From positions 1,933,001 through 1,997,000 of the forward strand of contig NZ_CP029761.1 of assembly GCF_006874585.1 (NCBI RefSeq): 64,000 bases of DNA. The letters run 5' to 3'. Origin of the DNA: Sphingomonas sp. IC081. Its GTDB lineage: Bacteria; Pseudomonadota; Alphaproteobacteria; Sphingomonadales; Sphingomonadaceae. The notes beneath the pieces are model-generated. The model worked only from the letters and a program-made list of their open reading frames with translations, did no database searches and was not told the origin of the DNA. The translations under genes and the position numbers were made by a program. Positions 18,235 through 26,733 of the stretch are shown piece after piece (the stretch's first letter is position 1; each line of letters begins with the position of its first letter).

Positions 18235-18510
18235 CTATTTCGAGTAGCGACGGATCACGGCGAGCAGCTCCTCCGCACCCGCCGCTCGTTCGGCATCATC
18301 AAGCCCAGGCCGAGACACGTGGGCTTCCAGATGCTCCGCTATGATCTCATCCAGCAGGCCGTTCACCGCGCCTCGGACGGCCGCAACCAGGTGAAGAATC
18401 TCCGAACAGCTCGCGTCCGCCTGCAACGCGCGGTCGATCGCACCGACCTGGCCTCCAATGCGGCGGACGCGGGCCAGCAGATCAGCGCTCGATGACTTGA
18501 TGTGCGACAT
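18235..18510 (-). CDS. dmeR: CsoR/RcnR-family metal regulator DmeR
   Basis: 91 residues, all-helical CsoR/RcnR/FrmR family. The residues His3, Cys35, His60 and His64 match the Co/Ni ligand set of RcnR, whereas CsoR uses Cys-His-Cys. It should repress its own operon and release DNA on binding Co or Ni. It lies directly upstream of dmeF. The ATG is preceded by a run GGGGGGTGGGGT that is both ribosome-binding region and the likely operator. Confidence 0.87.
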   Translation of the reverse strand: MSHIKSSSADLLARVRRIGGQVGAIDRALQADASCSEILHLVAAVRGAVNGLLDEIIAEHLEAHVSRPGLDDAERAAGAEELLAVIRRYSK

Positions 18511-18532
18511 ACCCCACCCCCCTATATGAACG
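18508..18532 (-). promoter_or_regulatory. Likely DmeR operator in dmeRF promoter
   Basis: Directly at the dmeR start the plus strand reads ATACCCCACCCCCCTATAT. RcnR/DmeR-type regulators bind C/G-tracts flanked by AT-rich inverted repeats, for example TACCCCCCTATAG-like cores in rhizobial dmeRF. The overlap with the ribosome-binding region would allow tight repression. This is pattern matching, with no measured site. Confidence 0.5.
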
Positions 18533-18589
18533 GGGTTGGGTTGTCGAGTTTGTCAGCCGCAATTGGAGGCGGGAAAGCCAAGTGGTTCG

Positions 18590-19015
18590 CTAGTCTGGAT
18601 CAGTCGCACTCTTCGGCCAGACATCTTCCGGTATCTCATCCAACAGCGTCTTGCCGCTGGCGAAGCGCCGGCCGAGCGTCTCGATGAAGCCCTCATAGCG
18701 TTTCCGCCCCTTCACCTGCGCCGCCGCCTGATCCTCATCAGGAAGCGGCGGTGTCACGGCCAACCAGAACCGGACGAACAGACTCAGCGCCTCGGTCGTC
18801 AGGCCAGTGTTGCGCTCAAGTCGCTGGACCTGACGCGACAGGCGATCAAGCCTGCGTGCGAACGCGGCTTCCATCCGGTCGGCGCCGTCCGGCGAAAGAT
18901 AGGACGCCACTGCCGCCTCCACGATCGCGGAGCGGGAGATGCGGCGGCGGATCGCCAACTCATCGACCTGCTTGGCGAGCGCGGGCGGGAAATAGACGTT
19001 GAGCCGGGTTCGCAT
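18590..19015 (-). CDS. CopG-like ribbon-helix-helix protein of ICE transfer region
   Basis: 141 residues from the ATG at 19015 (MRTRLNVYFPPALAKQVDEL). The first 50 residues are a ribbon-helix-helix fold (RRRISRSAIVEAAVASYL). The rest is helical and conserved among ICE proteins next to traG. It lies 10 bases downstream of traG on the same strand. A role as relaxosome accessory or transfer regulator is likely from fold and position. A longer frame to 19240 runs into traG and is not a real extension. Confidence 0.8.
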   Translation of the reverse strand: MRTRLNVYFPPALAKQVDELAIRRRISRSAIVEAAVASYLSPDGADRMEAAFARRLDRLSRQVQRLERNTGLTTEALSLFVRFWLAVTPPLPDEDQAAAQVKGRKRYEGFIETLGRRFASGKTLLDEIPEDVWPKSATDPD

Positions 19016-19025
19016 GGGCACGCTC

Positions 19026-20999
19026 CTACAAGTCGATGCCATCGCCCGGATCGAGCGACGCCTGCCGCGCGAGCCCTTGCATCCGGCGGCGCACGGCCGC
19101 TTGCCGGGCCGCGTCATCCTGTTCGTCATCGACGATCGAAAACTCCTGCGCGGGCGGGGCCGTTGTTTCCGGCGCAATGGCGATATGCTCGGGCAGCTCG
19201 GGCTCCCGGCGCAGCCCGCCATTGGCGGCGTCCTCGGCATCGCGGACGATGCGCGCGACCTGCTTCGGATCGGCGGATGCCTGCCAGCCGGTCCAGTCGT
19301 CCGCCCGCGGCTTGGCCGCCTCCGGGGCCGGCGCCGACGCGATCCGCTCGGCCAGACGGCGGTCCTGAAAGTAGCGCGCCTTCTTTGCCCGGATCGGGTG
19401 GACGCCCGCCACCATGACTATCTCGTCGTCGGGCGGAAGCTGCATGACCTCGCCCGGCGTAAGGAGCTGGCGGGCGGTCTCGGACCGCGACACCATCAAA
19501 TGCCCAAGCCACGGCGACAGGCGATGCCCGGCGTAGTTCTTCATCGCCCGCATCTCGGTGGCGGTGCCGAGCGCGTCCGACACGCGCTTGGCGGTGCGCT
19601 CGTCGTTGGTGGCGAAGCTCACCCGGACATGGCAGTTGTCGAGGATCGCGTTGTTGGGGCCGTAAGCCTTCTCGATCTGATTGAGCGACTGCGCGATCAA
19701 GAACGCCTTGAGCCCGTAGCCCGCCATGAACGCCAGCGCGGACTCGAAGAAGTCGAGGCGGCCGAGCGCCGGAAACTCGTCCAGCATCAGCAACACCCGA
19801 TGGCGGTCGCCCTTTGGGGTCAGTTCCTCGGTCAGCCGGCGCCCGATCTGGTTTAGGATAAGGCGGATCAGCGGCTTGGTGCGCGAGATGTCGCTGGGCG
19901 GCACGACCAGATAGAGCGTCGCCGGCCGCTCGCCATCGACCAGATCCGATATGCGCCACTGGCAGGCCCGCGTGACCTGCGCCACGACGGGATCGCGGTA
20001 GAGGCCGAGGAAAGACATGGCGGTGCTGAGCACGCCCGATCGCTCGTTGTCAGACTTGTTCAGCAGCTCCCGCGCCGCGCTGGCGACGACAGGATGCACG
20101 CCCGCTTCGCCCAAGTGTGGCGTCGCCATCATCGCGGCCAGTGTCTGCTCGATCGTGCGCGCCGGGTCCGAAAGGAATCCGGCGACGCCAGCCAAGGTCT
20201 TGTCCACCTCGGCATAGAGGACGTGGAGGATCGCGCCGACCAGCAGCGAGTGGGAGGTTTTCTCCCAATGGTTTCGCCGCTCCAGCGAGCCTTCGGGATC
20301 GACCAGCACGTCGGCGACATTCTGCACGTCGCGCACCTCCCATTGGCCACGCCGCACCTCCAGCAACGGGTTGTAGGCGGCCGACTCGGCGTTGGTCGGA
20401 TCGAACAGCAGCACGCGACCGTGCCGCGCGCGAAAACCGGCGGTCAGCATCCAGTTCTCGCCCTTGATGTCGTGGACGATCGCCGACGCCGGCCAGGTCA
20501 GCAGCGAGGGCACGACCAGGCCGACGCCCTTGCCCGAACGGGTCGGGGCGAAGCACAGCACATGCTCGGGGCCGTCGTGGCGGAGATAGTCGCGCGCGAG
20601 CTTGCCGAGCACAACGCCGTTCGGCCCGAGCAGCCCGGCCGCGCGCACCTCCCGCTCGCTCGCCCAGCGAGCCGAGCCATAGGTCTCGGCGTTCTTCAGT
20701 TCGCGCGCGCGCCACACCGACATGCCGATGGCGACCGCGATCGACGCGAACCCGCCGGACGCAGCGATATAGGCGCCCGTCAGGAATATGCGGGGCGCAT
20801 AGGCGTCGAAGCTGAACCACCACCAAAAGAAAGCGGGCGGCGGATAAACCTGCCAGCCGAACGCCTCGAACCAAGGCGGCCCCAGCTCGGGCTGATAGGC
20901 GAGCGCGGCGGCGGTCCACTGTGTCGCGCCCCACACCCCGGCGAGCACGATCAGGAACACGATGATGATCTGGCCCCAAAGGATTTTGGTCGCGGACAT
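19026..20999 (-). CDS. traG: Type IV coupling protein TraG (VirD4)
   Basis: 657 residues. Two N-terminal membrane helices (ILWGQIIIVFLIVLAGVWGA and one near residue 80) anchor a cytoplasmic hexameric ATPase. Walker A is at about 155 (APTRSGKGVGLVVPSLL), Walker B at about 400 (LLMLDEFPALGRLDFFES), and the coupling-protein motif FLIAQSLNQIEKAYGPNNAI follows. It carries the relaxase-DNA complex to the mating channel. The C-terminal 120 residues are acidic and variable, as expected for relaxosome contact. 15 bases downstream of the relaxase gene. Confidence 0.95.
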   Translation of the reverse strand: MSATKILWGQIIIVFLIVLAGVWGATQWTAAALAYQPELGPPWFEAFGWQVYPPPAFFWWWFSFDAYAPRIFLTGAYIAASGGFASIAVAIGMSVWRARELKNAETYGSARWASEREVRAAGLLGPNGVVLGKLARDYLRHDGPEHVLCFAPTRSGKGVGLVVPSLLTWPASAIVHDIKGENWMLTAGFRARHGRVLLFDPTNAESAAYNPLLEVRRGQWEVRDVQNVADVLVDPEGSLERRNHWEKTSHSLLVGAILHVLYAEVDKTLAGVAGFLSDPARTIEQTLAAMMATPHLGEAGVHPVVASAARELLNKSDNERSGVLSTAMSFLGLYRDPVVAQVTRACQWRISDLVDGERPATLYLVVPPSDISRTKPLIRLILNQIGRRLTEELTPKGDRHRVLLMLDEFPALGRLDFFESALAFMAGYGLKAFLIAQSLNQIEKAYGPNNAILDNCHVRVSFATNDERTAKRVSDALGTATEMRAMKNYAGHRLSPWLGHLMVSRSETARQLLTPGEVMQLPPDDEIVMVAGVHPIRAKKARYFQDRRLAERIASAPAPEAAKPRADDWTGWQASADPKQVARIVRDAEDAANGGLRREPELPEHIAIAPETTAPPAQEFSIVDDEQDDAARQAAVRRRMQGLARQASLDPGDGIDL

Positions 21000-21014
21000 G
21001 GGTGTCTCCTGTTT

Positions 21015-22775
21015 TCAGATGCCGAGGCCGCGCTTGCGGCCAAGCGTCCAGTCGATGCCGCCGCCGGCGCGGACCATGCCGGACACCTGACGGCCGAGTT
21101 GCTGTTCGAGGGTGCTGGCCCAGGGCACGAGTCGGAAGCCGAGCCCGTCGTCGATCATGGCAAAGCGGCCTGACGTGAGCGCGAGGCGTTGGCGCACGAC
21201 GCCGGCGATCTTCTCGCCGGACGCGGGGGGGCGATAGGCAAGCCCGGTCTCACCCGCGATCTTCGCGCCAACCGCGTCCAGCTCGCGCTTGCGGAGCGTG
21301 TCGAGCATCCCGCGCTCGAACACCGTCCGCTCGCCGAAGCGGCGGGCTAGCCCTTCCTTGACGAGATGGTCGGTGCGCGCGTCCATCGCGCGCCGCACCT
21401 CGGCGCCAAACCCGCCATCCGCGACTCCGGCGCCGCGCTCGATCAGCCGATGGTCGAGCCAGGTCGCGCCGGGCGCTTTCACCTGTGCGGCGAGGTCGAG
21501 GTCGGACCGCGTTGCGACGATAAGCGTCGGCTTCTCTTCGCCGGACCGCCCTACCGCGCGCAACTCGACGATGCCGCCGAGCTTGGGGCTATGCTCCAGC
21601 GCCTCGATGCCCGGCAGGCGAACATGGTGGGTGCGCCCGTCCGTGCCGTCGATCACGGCATAGGCGGTGGCGGTCAGTTCGTCGTGCAACCCCTTGTCGA
21701 TCAGCCTGCCGGCGATCGGCTTCTCGGGCGCGCTGGTGACGACGGCGTAGCTGTCGAGCGGCCGGTCCTGCCCCCGATCTTTGAGCGCCGCGCCGATCGT
21801 GCGGATGATGTCTCCGCGCGCGCCCAGCTCGCGCAGCTTCGCCCCCGCACCTTCCGCGACCGCCCATTGGCCGGTATCGCCCTCGGCTGCGAGCCCCATC
21901 GTTTCCAGATGCTGCAACCGGCCGATCATCAAGCGGCGGAGCCGCGGATCGTCGGGGCCGGGCCGCTCTGGGCGCAGGTCGATCACGCCTAGCTCGTCGG
22001 CGGAGCGCTGGATCTCGGAATCGAGCCGGGTCCAGCGCTCCGCCGTCACCTCGCGGTCGAGCGCGCGCTGCACCTCATGCTCGGGCTTCGGCCCTAGTTC
22101 GGCGAAGGCCAGGTCTTGCGCGCGCGAGCGGAGATTGTGGCTGATGTAGTCGCGGGAGATGACGAGATCGGCGCCCTGATCGGTAACGCCGCGCACGAGC
22201 AAGTGGACATGCGGATTGTCGGTGTTCCAGTGATCGACCGCAACCCAATCGAGCCGCGTCCCCAGGTCGGCTTCCATCTGGCGCATGAGGTCGCGCGTGT
22301 ATTCGCGCAGGTCGGTCAGCTCGGCGGCGTCCTCGGGCGACACGATGACCCGGAAATGATGCCGGTCATCCTTGCACCGGTCGGCGAAACCGCGATCGTC
22401 GGCGTTGTCGCCGGCCGCGTCGAACATCCGGGTAGGCGAGCCGTCGCGGGTGACGCCCTCGCGCTTCAAATAAGCGACATGCGCGGACAGGGACGCCGAG
22501 CGCCGGTCACCCCGGCTGCGGGTGGTCACGGGCAGCATCTTGACCATGACGCGCCGGCCCGAGCCGAACAGGCGACTGCGGGCGAAGGCGGTGCGTCCCC
22601 GCCCGAAGGTCGATTGCGCACCCCGGCGCGCTCCGCTGGCGCCGCCGCGCCGGCCGCCGCTGTGGATCGCGGCGACGCGCAGCACCTCGGCGACCAGGCC
22701 GCGGGCATTGCGGCCCTGCGCCTTGCTGCGCTTGGCCTTGCCCGGCCGGACGCGGAACTCGCTGTCCTCGCTCAC
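21015..22775 (-). CDS. TraI/VirD2-family relaxase with DUF3363 domain
   Basis: 586 residues from a GTG at 22775 (SEDSEFRVRPGKAKRSKAQG), the usual start of this family; the frame is open to 22889. The HUH relaxase core has HHFRVIVSPEDAAELTDL and the metal-binding motif DHWNTDNPHVHLLVRG at about residue 185. The C-terminal half is DUF3363. It would nick oriT and stay bound to the 5' end as pilot protein. A candidate oriT lies just upstream at 22891-22945. The Tyr used for cleavage is not certain from sequence; AYLKREGV near residue 75 is a candidate. Confidence 0.88.
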   Translation of the reverse strand: MSEDSEFRVRPGKAKRSKAQGRNARGLVAEVLRVAAIHSGGRRGGASGARRGAQSTFGRGRTAFARSRLFGSGRRVMVKMLPVTTRSRGDRRSASLSAHVAYLKREGVTRDGSPTRMFDAAGDNADDRGFADRCKDDRHHFRVIVSPEDAAELTDLREYTRDLMRQMEADLGTRLDWVAVDHWNTDNPHVHLLVRGVTDQGADLVISRDYISHNLRSRAQDLAFAELGPKPEHEVQRALDREVTAERWTRLDSEIQRSADELGVIDLRPERPGPDDPRLRRLMIGRLQHLETMGLAAEGDTGQWAVAEGAGAKLRELGARGDIIRTIGAALKDRGQDRPLDSYAVVTSAPEKPIAGRLIDKGLHDELTATAYAVIDGTDGRTHHVRLPGIEALEHSPKLGGIVELRAVGRSGEEKPTLIVATRSDLDLAAQVKAPGATWLDHRLIERGAGVADGGFGAEVRRAMDARTDHLVKEGLARRFGERTVFERGMLDTLRKRELDAVGAKIAGETGLAYRPPASGEKIAGVVRQRLALTSGRFAMIDDGLGFRLVPWASTLEQQLGRQVSGMVRAGGGIDWTLGRKRGLGI

Positions 22776-22884
22776 GGCCGGGCCGCTTTCGGCCGAAAAC
22801 GGCCTGTGGTGCCATTCGAGGCGCTGTTTTTGCTGGCTTTTCCCTTCCGCGCGGCACGCGCGCCGACCGACGCCCCCGCGTGAA

Positions 22885-22945
22885 GCCACGGAAAAGCCTT
22901 GGCTTTTCGGCTGAACGGGGCGCTGCTTATATCTTGCCCTCGTCT
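22885..22945 (+). promoter_or_regulatory. Candidate oriT upstream of relaxase
   Basis: A perfect 8-bp inverted repeat (GAAAAGCC-TT-GGCTTTTC, 22891-22908) is followed 20 bases later by TTATATCTTGCCC. That resembles the nic sites of IncP plasmids (ATCCTG/CCC) and T-DNA borders (TATATCCTG/CCA), with one base different (CTTG for CCTG). An inverted repeat beside the nick site, upstream of the relaxase gene, is the RP4 arrangement. The site has not been tested and the exact nick position, between G and C near 22936, is inferred. Confidence 0.5.
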
Positions 22946-23013
22946 TTCCCTGCCGTTTTCCTCCTCCCCAGCGCCCTTACTGCTTCGGACGGATGAGGGG
23001 AGTGACAGGCCGA

Positions 23014-23931
23014 TCATTGCGGTCGGCCCGCGCGGGCGCGGGACACAAACAGCGTATCGCGTAGCTCATTGGCGGACGGCTCGGCCGCGCGAACGTCGCC
23101 GGTTGTCGGCCGGTCGGTCGGTAGCTCGGACGCGGCGTCTTCGCCGTCCGACTGCCCGGCGACAGCTTCCGAAGCGGGGCTGGCGGTGCGGACGAACAGC
23201 GCCGCACGACGCCATGCAAACGGATCAGGCGTAGCGGTCGCCGCCACCTCCACCGCGCCCGATGCGCCGGTGATCGGTGCGAGCTGGGCGAGATAACCAA
23301 CCGTCTCGGCGGGCAGCGGACGGCCGCGCGACACGAAGTCGTCGTAGCGGCCCGGTCCCGCATTATAGGCCGCCAGCATCGCGCTCGCGTTGCCGTAGCG
23401 GTCGTGCATCTCGCGCAGATAGGCCGCGCCCGCCATGATGTTGTCGCGCACGTCGAACGGATCGGGACCGAGGCCGTAGCGGATGCGAAGCCCGGCCCAA
23501 GTCGCGGGCATGAGCTGCATCAAGCCCATCGCCCCGGCGCGCGAGACAGCGCGGGAATTGCCGCCGCTCTCGACGCGCATCACGGCCCATATCCACGCTT
23601 CGGGGATACCGAACCGCCGCGCGGCGTCGGCGACATGACCGGCATAGGGATGGGCGGCCGCCGATCGCGCGGCCGGCAGTTCCTGCGCCAACGCCGGGGC
23701 AGACGCCGCGCCGCCTGACAGCAGGAAGACGGCAACCACGACCGCCGATCCGACTCCGCTTCGCCGCCAGCCTGCCAGCGTGCTCGCTTCGGTAAAGGGT
23801 GCGCGCGAAGCGCCGGCCTTCGGCCGCCCTTGACCTTCGCTGCGCGCCCCGGCCGGCCTGCGACCGAGCGGGACGAATGGGGTGAGCGGTGGCGGCAGCA
23901 TCGCTGCCGACAAGATGTTCCGGGGGAGCAT
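23014..23931 (-). CDS. Lytic transglycosylase of the conjugation system (VirB1-like)
   Basis: 305 residues from an ATG at 23931. It has a hydrophobic segment at about 55-75 (VGSAVVVAVFLLSGGAASA) and an SLT domain with the catalytic Glu in AVMRVESGGNSRAVSRAG, the GLMQLMP motif and AYNAGPGRYD. It would open the peptidoglycan for the mating channel. The C-terminal 90 residues are low complexity and Pro/Ala-rich. The exact start is uncertain; a second ATG at 23901 is in frame. Confidence 0.88.
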   Translation of the reverse strand: MLPRNILSAAMLPPPLTPFVPLGRRPAGARSEGQGRPKAGASRAPFTEASTLAGWRRSGVGSAVVVAVFLLSGGAASAPALAQELPAARSAAAHPYAGHVADAARRFGIPEAWIWAVMRVESGGNSRAVSRAGAMGLMQLMPATWAGLRIRYGLGPDPFDVRDNIMAGAAYLREMHDRYGNASAMLAAYNAGPGRYDDFVSRGRPLPAETVGYLAQLAPITGASGAVEVAATATPDPFAWRRAALFVRTASPASEAVAGQSDGEDAASELPTDRPTTGDVRAAEPSANELRDTLFVSRARAGRPQ

Positions 23932-23989
23932 CTTGAACCGCGAACACGGCTTTCCCGCGAACAAAGGGATGGGTGGGTAGCGCACAGGC

Positions 23990-24325
23990 TCAGTCCTGCT
24001 CGCGCGACTTCGGCTGACGGTTCCAGCGCAGCGACCAGGCGGACTTGTCGCCCGTGTTCTGGAACAGTGCGGCGCGGATCGGCTGCGCGAACGCGGGATC
24101 GTCGATGCGCAGCGAGACGTAATCCCCGGCGCGTTCGCCGGTCTCGTTCCAGCCGGCGCCGATCTCCGGGCCTTCGCCGCCGTCGCCGCGGTGGACGCGC
24201 CAGTCCGGCGCCTTGTCGGCATCGATCTGCTCGGCCGGAACGATCGAGATACGGATGTCGAGCGTCGCCGTCTCGATGATGCCTTCGTAACCGTTGGCGG
24301 TGCGGAAGAAGCTGCCGATCTGCAT
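23990..24325 (-). CDS. DUF736 family protein (first copy)
   Basis: 111 residues (MQIGSFFRTANGYEGIIETA...). DUF736 proteins are small beta-rich proteins of unknown function that are frequent in conjugative plasmids and ICEs of Proteobacteria. The motifs GDYVSLRIDDPAFAQPIRAA and WSLRWNR are typical. A second copy of 99 residues lies at 29061-29360. An ATG start with CAGGAGAT upstream (AGGAG seven bases before) is good. Confidence 0.85.
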   Translation of the reverse strand: MQIGSFFRTANGYEGIIETATLDIRISIVPAEQIDADKAPDWRVHRGDGGEGPEIGAGWNETGERAGDYVSLRIDDPAFAQPIRAALFQNTGDKSAWSLRWNRQPKSREQD

Positions 24326-24361
24326 GGTAATCTCCTGTGGGTTGGCGGTTGGGAAAGCGGG

Positions 24362-24907
24362 TCAGCGCCAGACGAGCGGCGCGTCGGGGGTGTCGCGAGT
24401 GAGGATCGGGATGGCGCGGCCGAGCACGGCCGAGGCCGGCAGCGAACCGAAATAGCGACCGTCCATGCTGTCGGCGTGGTCGGGGTTGAGCATCAGCAAC
24501 TCGCCGACGCGCAGCGTTCGGCAGCCTTGCCAGACCGGCAGAGGGCGGCCCCGGCCGTCACGCTGCCGGGCGACGACAACGGGCCGCCCATCGACGCTCA
24601 CTACCGCGTTGATGCGGCACACGATCTGGCCCGGCCGCGCCGCGACATGCTTCAGCAGCGGCACGCGCTCACCGAGATAGCCGCGCTCCGCCAGCCAGCG
24701 CGCCAGCGCCGGTGGCGGCGTCACAGCGACCAGTGCGCCGAGCGGCGGATCGTGCAACGGCTCGATCCGATAAAGCCCGATCGGCGCGCTCGCGCTGGCG
24801 TTCCAGACGACGCGCGGGAGCGGATCGAACACCGCCACGGCGAGGAACGACGCGCCGAACAGCGACGCGGCGGAGGCCGTCGCAATGGCCCATCCACGGC
24901 GGGTCAT
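24362..24907 (-). CDS. S26 peptidase, TraF-like pilin-processing protease
   Basis: 181 residues from the ATG at 24907 that overlaps the DUF2840 stop (ATGA). It has an N-terminal membrane helix (AIATASAASLFGASFLAVAV), a catalytic Ser region SASAPIGLYRIEPL, a Lys region VPLLKHVAARPGQIVC and a C-terminal GYF-like motif NPDHADSMDGRYFGSLP. This is the signal-peptidase fold used by RP4 TraF to cut and cyclise TrbC pilin, and a trbC gene is present. Assignment to TraF is by fold and context. Confidence 0.85.
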   Translation of the reverse strand: MTRRGWAIATASAASLFGASFLAVAVFDPLPRVVWNASASAPIGLYRIEPLHDPPLGALVAVTPPPALARWLAERGYLGERVPLLKHVAARPGQIVCRINAVVSVDGRPVVVARQRDGRGRPLPVWQGCRTLRVGELLMLNPDHADSMDGRYFGSLPASAVLGRAIPILTRDTPDAPLVWR

Positions 24908-25410
24908 CGCTCGATCTCCCGGCGTTTGAGCCACGCGCGATGGCGCTCCATGGTGTAGGGGCGCGGCGGTTGTCCGGCTGCGATGCGGTTGTGGACGTGC
25001 CGCCAATGATCCGGCGCGGCGTCGCACGGATCGACGCCGGCCGCCTCGGTCGCGTCGATCGCGGCGAGCACTTGGCTGACCTTGGGCCAGCCCTCGATCT
25101 TGAGCAAAATGTCGCCACCCGGCCGCACGAAGGGCAGCGTCGTGAACGGCTCGCCCGGAGCGACCACGCGCACGATGTCGATGCGCGAGCTGACCGTGCC
25201 GTAGTCGTTCGCTGCCCAGCGGACGAACGCGAAGATCGCGCGGGGACGGAAGCGGACGATGCGGCGGCGACGATCGACGATCTCGTCGACCGCAACGCGC
25301 CCGAACCTAATCCAGTGCTCGACCCGTTTCTCGATCCACGTCAGCTCTACGCGGGTCATGCCGTCGTCGGACGGCTGGCGATGACGCATGGGGGACGGCG
25401 GGACGGTCAT
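24904..25410 (-). CDS. DUF2840 domain protein
   Basis: Up to 168 residues. The family core starts at about residue 18 (MTRVELTWIEKRVEHWIRFG), so an ATG at 25359 is a possible alternative start. DUF2840 proteins of unknown function are a constant part of trb-type ICEs between an HTH gene and traF, as here. Trp-rich N-terminal and Arg-rich middle regions are seen; no catalytic motif is recognised. It overlaps both neighbours by 4 bases, so it is co-translated with them. Confidence 0.8.
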   Translation of the reverse strand: MTVPPSPMRHRQPSDDGMTRVELTWIEKRVEHWIRFGRVAVDEIVDRRRRIVRFRPRAIFAFVRWAANDYGTVSSRIDIVRVVAPGEPFTTLPFVRPGGDILLKIEGWPKVSQVLAAIDATEAAGVDPCDAAPDHWRHVHNRIAAGQPPRPYTMERHRAWLKRREIER

Positions 25411-25673
25411 CGCCGGCTCCGGGCGATGGCCGAATCCGCCCGCGGCATGAGGTCGTTCTGGCCCGGATCGGAGGTCGAATGCTTGATGCCGATGTCGGCC
25501 CAGGCGCGCAGGTCATCGACCGAATAGACCACCCGGCCACCGATCCGGCGGTAGGCCGGGCCGGTCCCGAAATAGCGGTGCTTCTCCAGCGTCCGGCCCG
25601 AGAGGCCGAGGAAGCGCGCGGCTTCCGGTGTGCGCAGGAAGCGGGGCGGCAGGTTTGTGGGCGTATCGGACAA
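25407..25673 (-). CDS. Helix-turn-helix protein, AlpA/excisionase-like, TTG start
   Basis: 88 residues when read from TTG 25673, which has AGGAG seven bases upstream. The frame is open to 25772, but the extra N-terminal residues look non-coding. The core (RFLRTPEAARFLGLSGRTLE ... GRVVYSVDDLRAWA) is a MerR/AlpA-like winged helix that binds DNA, in the family of excisionase-type regulators. In related ICEs this gene heads the traF module. It may control transfer genes or excision; that is inference. Confidence 0.78.
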   Translation of the reverse strand: MSDTPTNLPPRFLRTPEAARFLGLSGRTLEKHRYFGTGPAYRRIGGRVVYSVDDLRAWADIGIKHSTSDPGQNDLMPRADSAIARSRR

Positions 25674-25803
25674 GTGACGGCTCCTGCGGGCAGTGGCGGC
25701 AGGAGGCGTAATTGTCAGAAGGAAGGCGGCCGGGTGGGGTATGAAGATGTGCGGCTGCACGGATGCGACCACCCCCTAAAGGGTATCGCGCATGGGGCTC
25801 GGA

Positions 25804-26587
25804 TCAGCGGATACGGAGGAGTTTGCGGTAGTCGCCGTTCATCATCGCGATGCCGTCGCGGACCAGCCGCACGACGAACGAGCGCGAAGCGGACATCTTC
25901 CAGTCGCTCGCCGAAAGCCGCTCTGCCTCGTTGCGCCCGAGCGCAACCGCGATCTCACGATAAGTCGCGCCGATGTCGCGCAGATCGAGCGCGCGGAGCA
26001 TCAGGTCAAGACGTGCCAGCCGGTAGGCCGTCAATGGCCAGCCGCGCGGCAACGGGCCGGCGGCGCGGCCGAGCAGACGCCGGTGGAAACGCAACATACT
26101 GACGACGCGCGTGATTAAATCCTTGTCGAGCGGGATGACAGCGGCGAGCGGTCGGCCAGGCTGCGGATCGCGCAACCAAAGCCGATGCTCCCCGGCCGCA
26201 TCGGCGACGACGACATGACGTCCGTCGATGCCAGCCATGTCGGTGAGCAGCGCGCCAAGCGCGCGCGGATCGACCGGGACGGCAGCTTCGAATCCATCCG
26301 GTGCGGTATCGAGAATGACCGTGACGGCGGTCAGTTCCGGGCGCCAGATTACCGAGTCTGAAAGGTCATCCGGCGCCGTGGCGAAAGGATAACCCCCAGC
26401 GCCGCGCGAACGCCGCCTCGGCGGCGCTCTTCGCGACGGCGCCGCTCGCGATGCGTTGCCGCATCTGCGTGTGTTCGGCGCGATAGGTGCGGTTCCGCCG
26501 TAGGAACTCGGCGGCTAAATCGGCGCGCCCGAGCGCGTCGGCTAATCCACCGGCGCCTCGCTGGCGACGCCCCGACGGCGTCGGCAT
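25804..26587 (-). pseudogene. DUF2285 family protein, frameshifted in a C5 run
   Basis: An N-terminal half reads from ATG 26587 (preceded by GGGAGG) to a stop at 26366 and contains AAEFLRRNRTYRAEHTQM and FARRWGLSF, the expected start of this family. The C-terminal DUF2285 half lies in another frame: DLSDSVIWRPELTAVTVI, then YRLARLDLMLRALDLRDIGA and VRLVRDGIAMMNGDYRKLL, ending at 25804. The two halves would join if one base were removed from the CCCCC run at 26393-26397 (RRWG-YPFATAPDD). The gene is therefore broken, carries a sequencing error, or uses a +1 shift. Confidence 0.7.
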
Positions 26588-26733
26588 CGCATCCTCCCAA
26601 CCACGCTCTTGCGCGGATTTCAAAAGGCGAGGATCGACGGACCGCCTCACTCAAGATAGCGCCAAGGTTGCGCTCAACCATGCCGAGTAGGCTCCAACGA
26701 CGGCAGCAGAATGAGCCCAAAACGGATTGAAAC

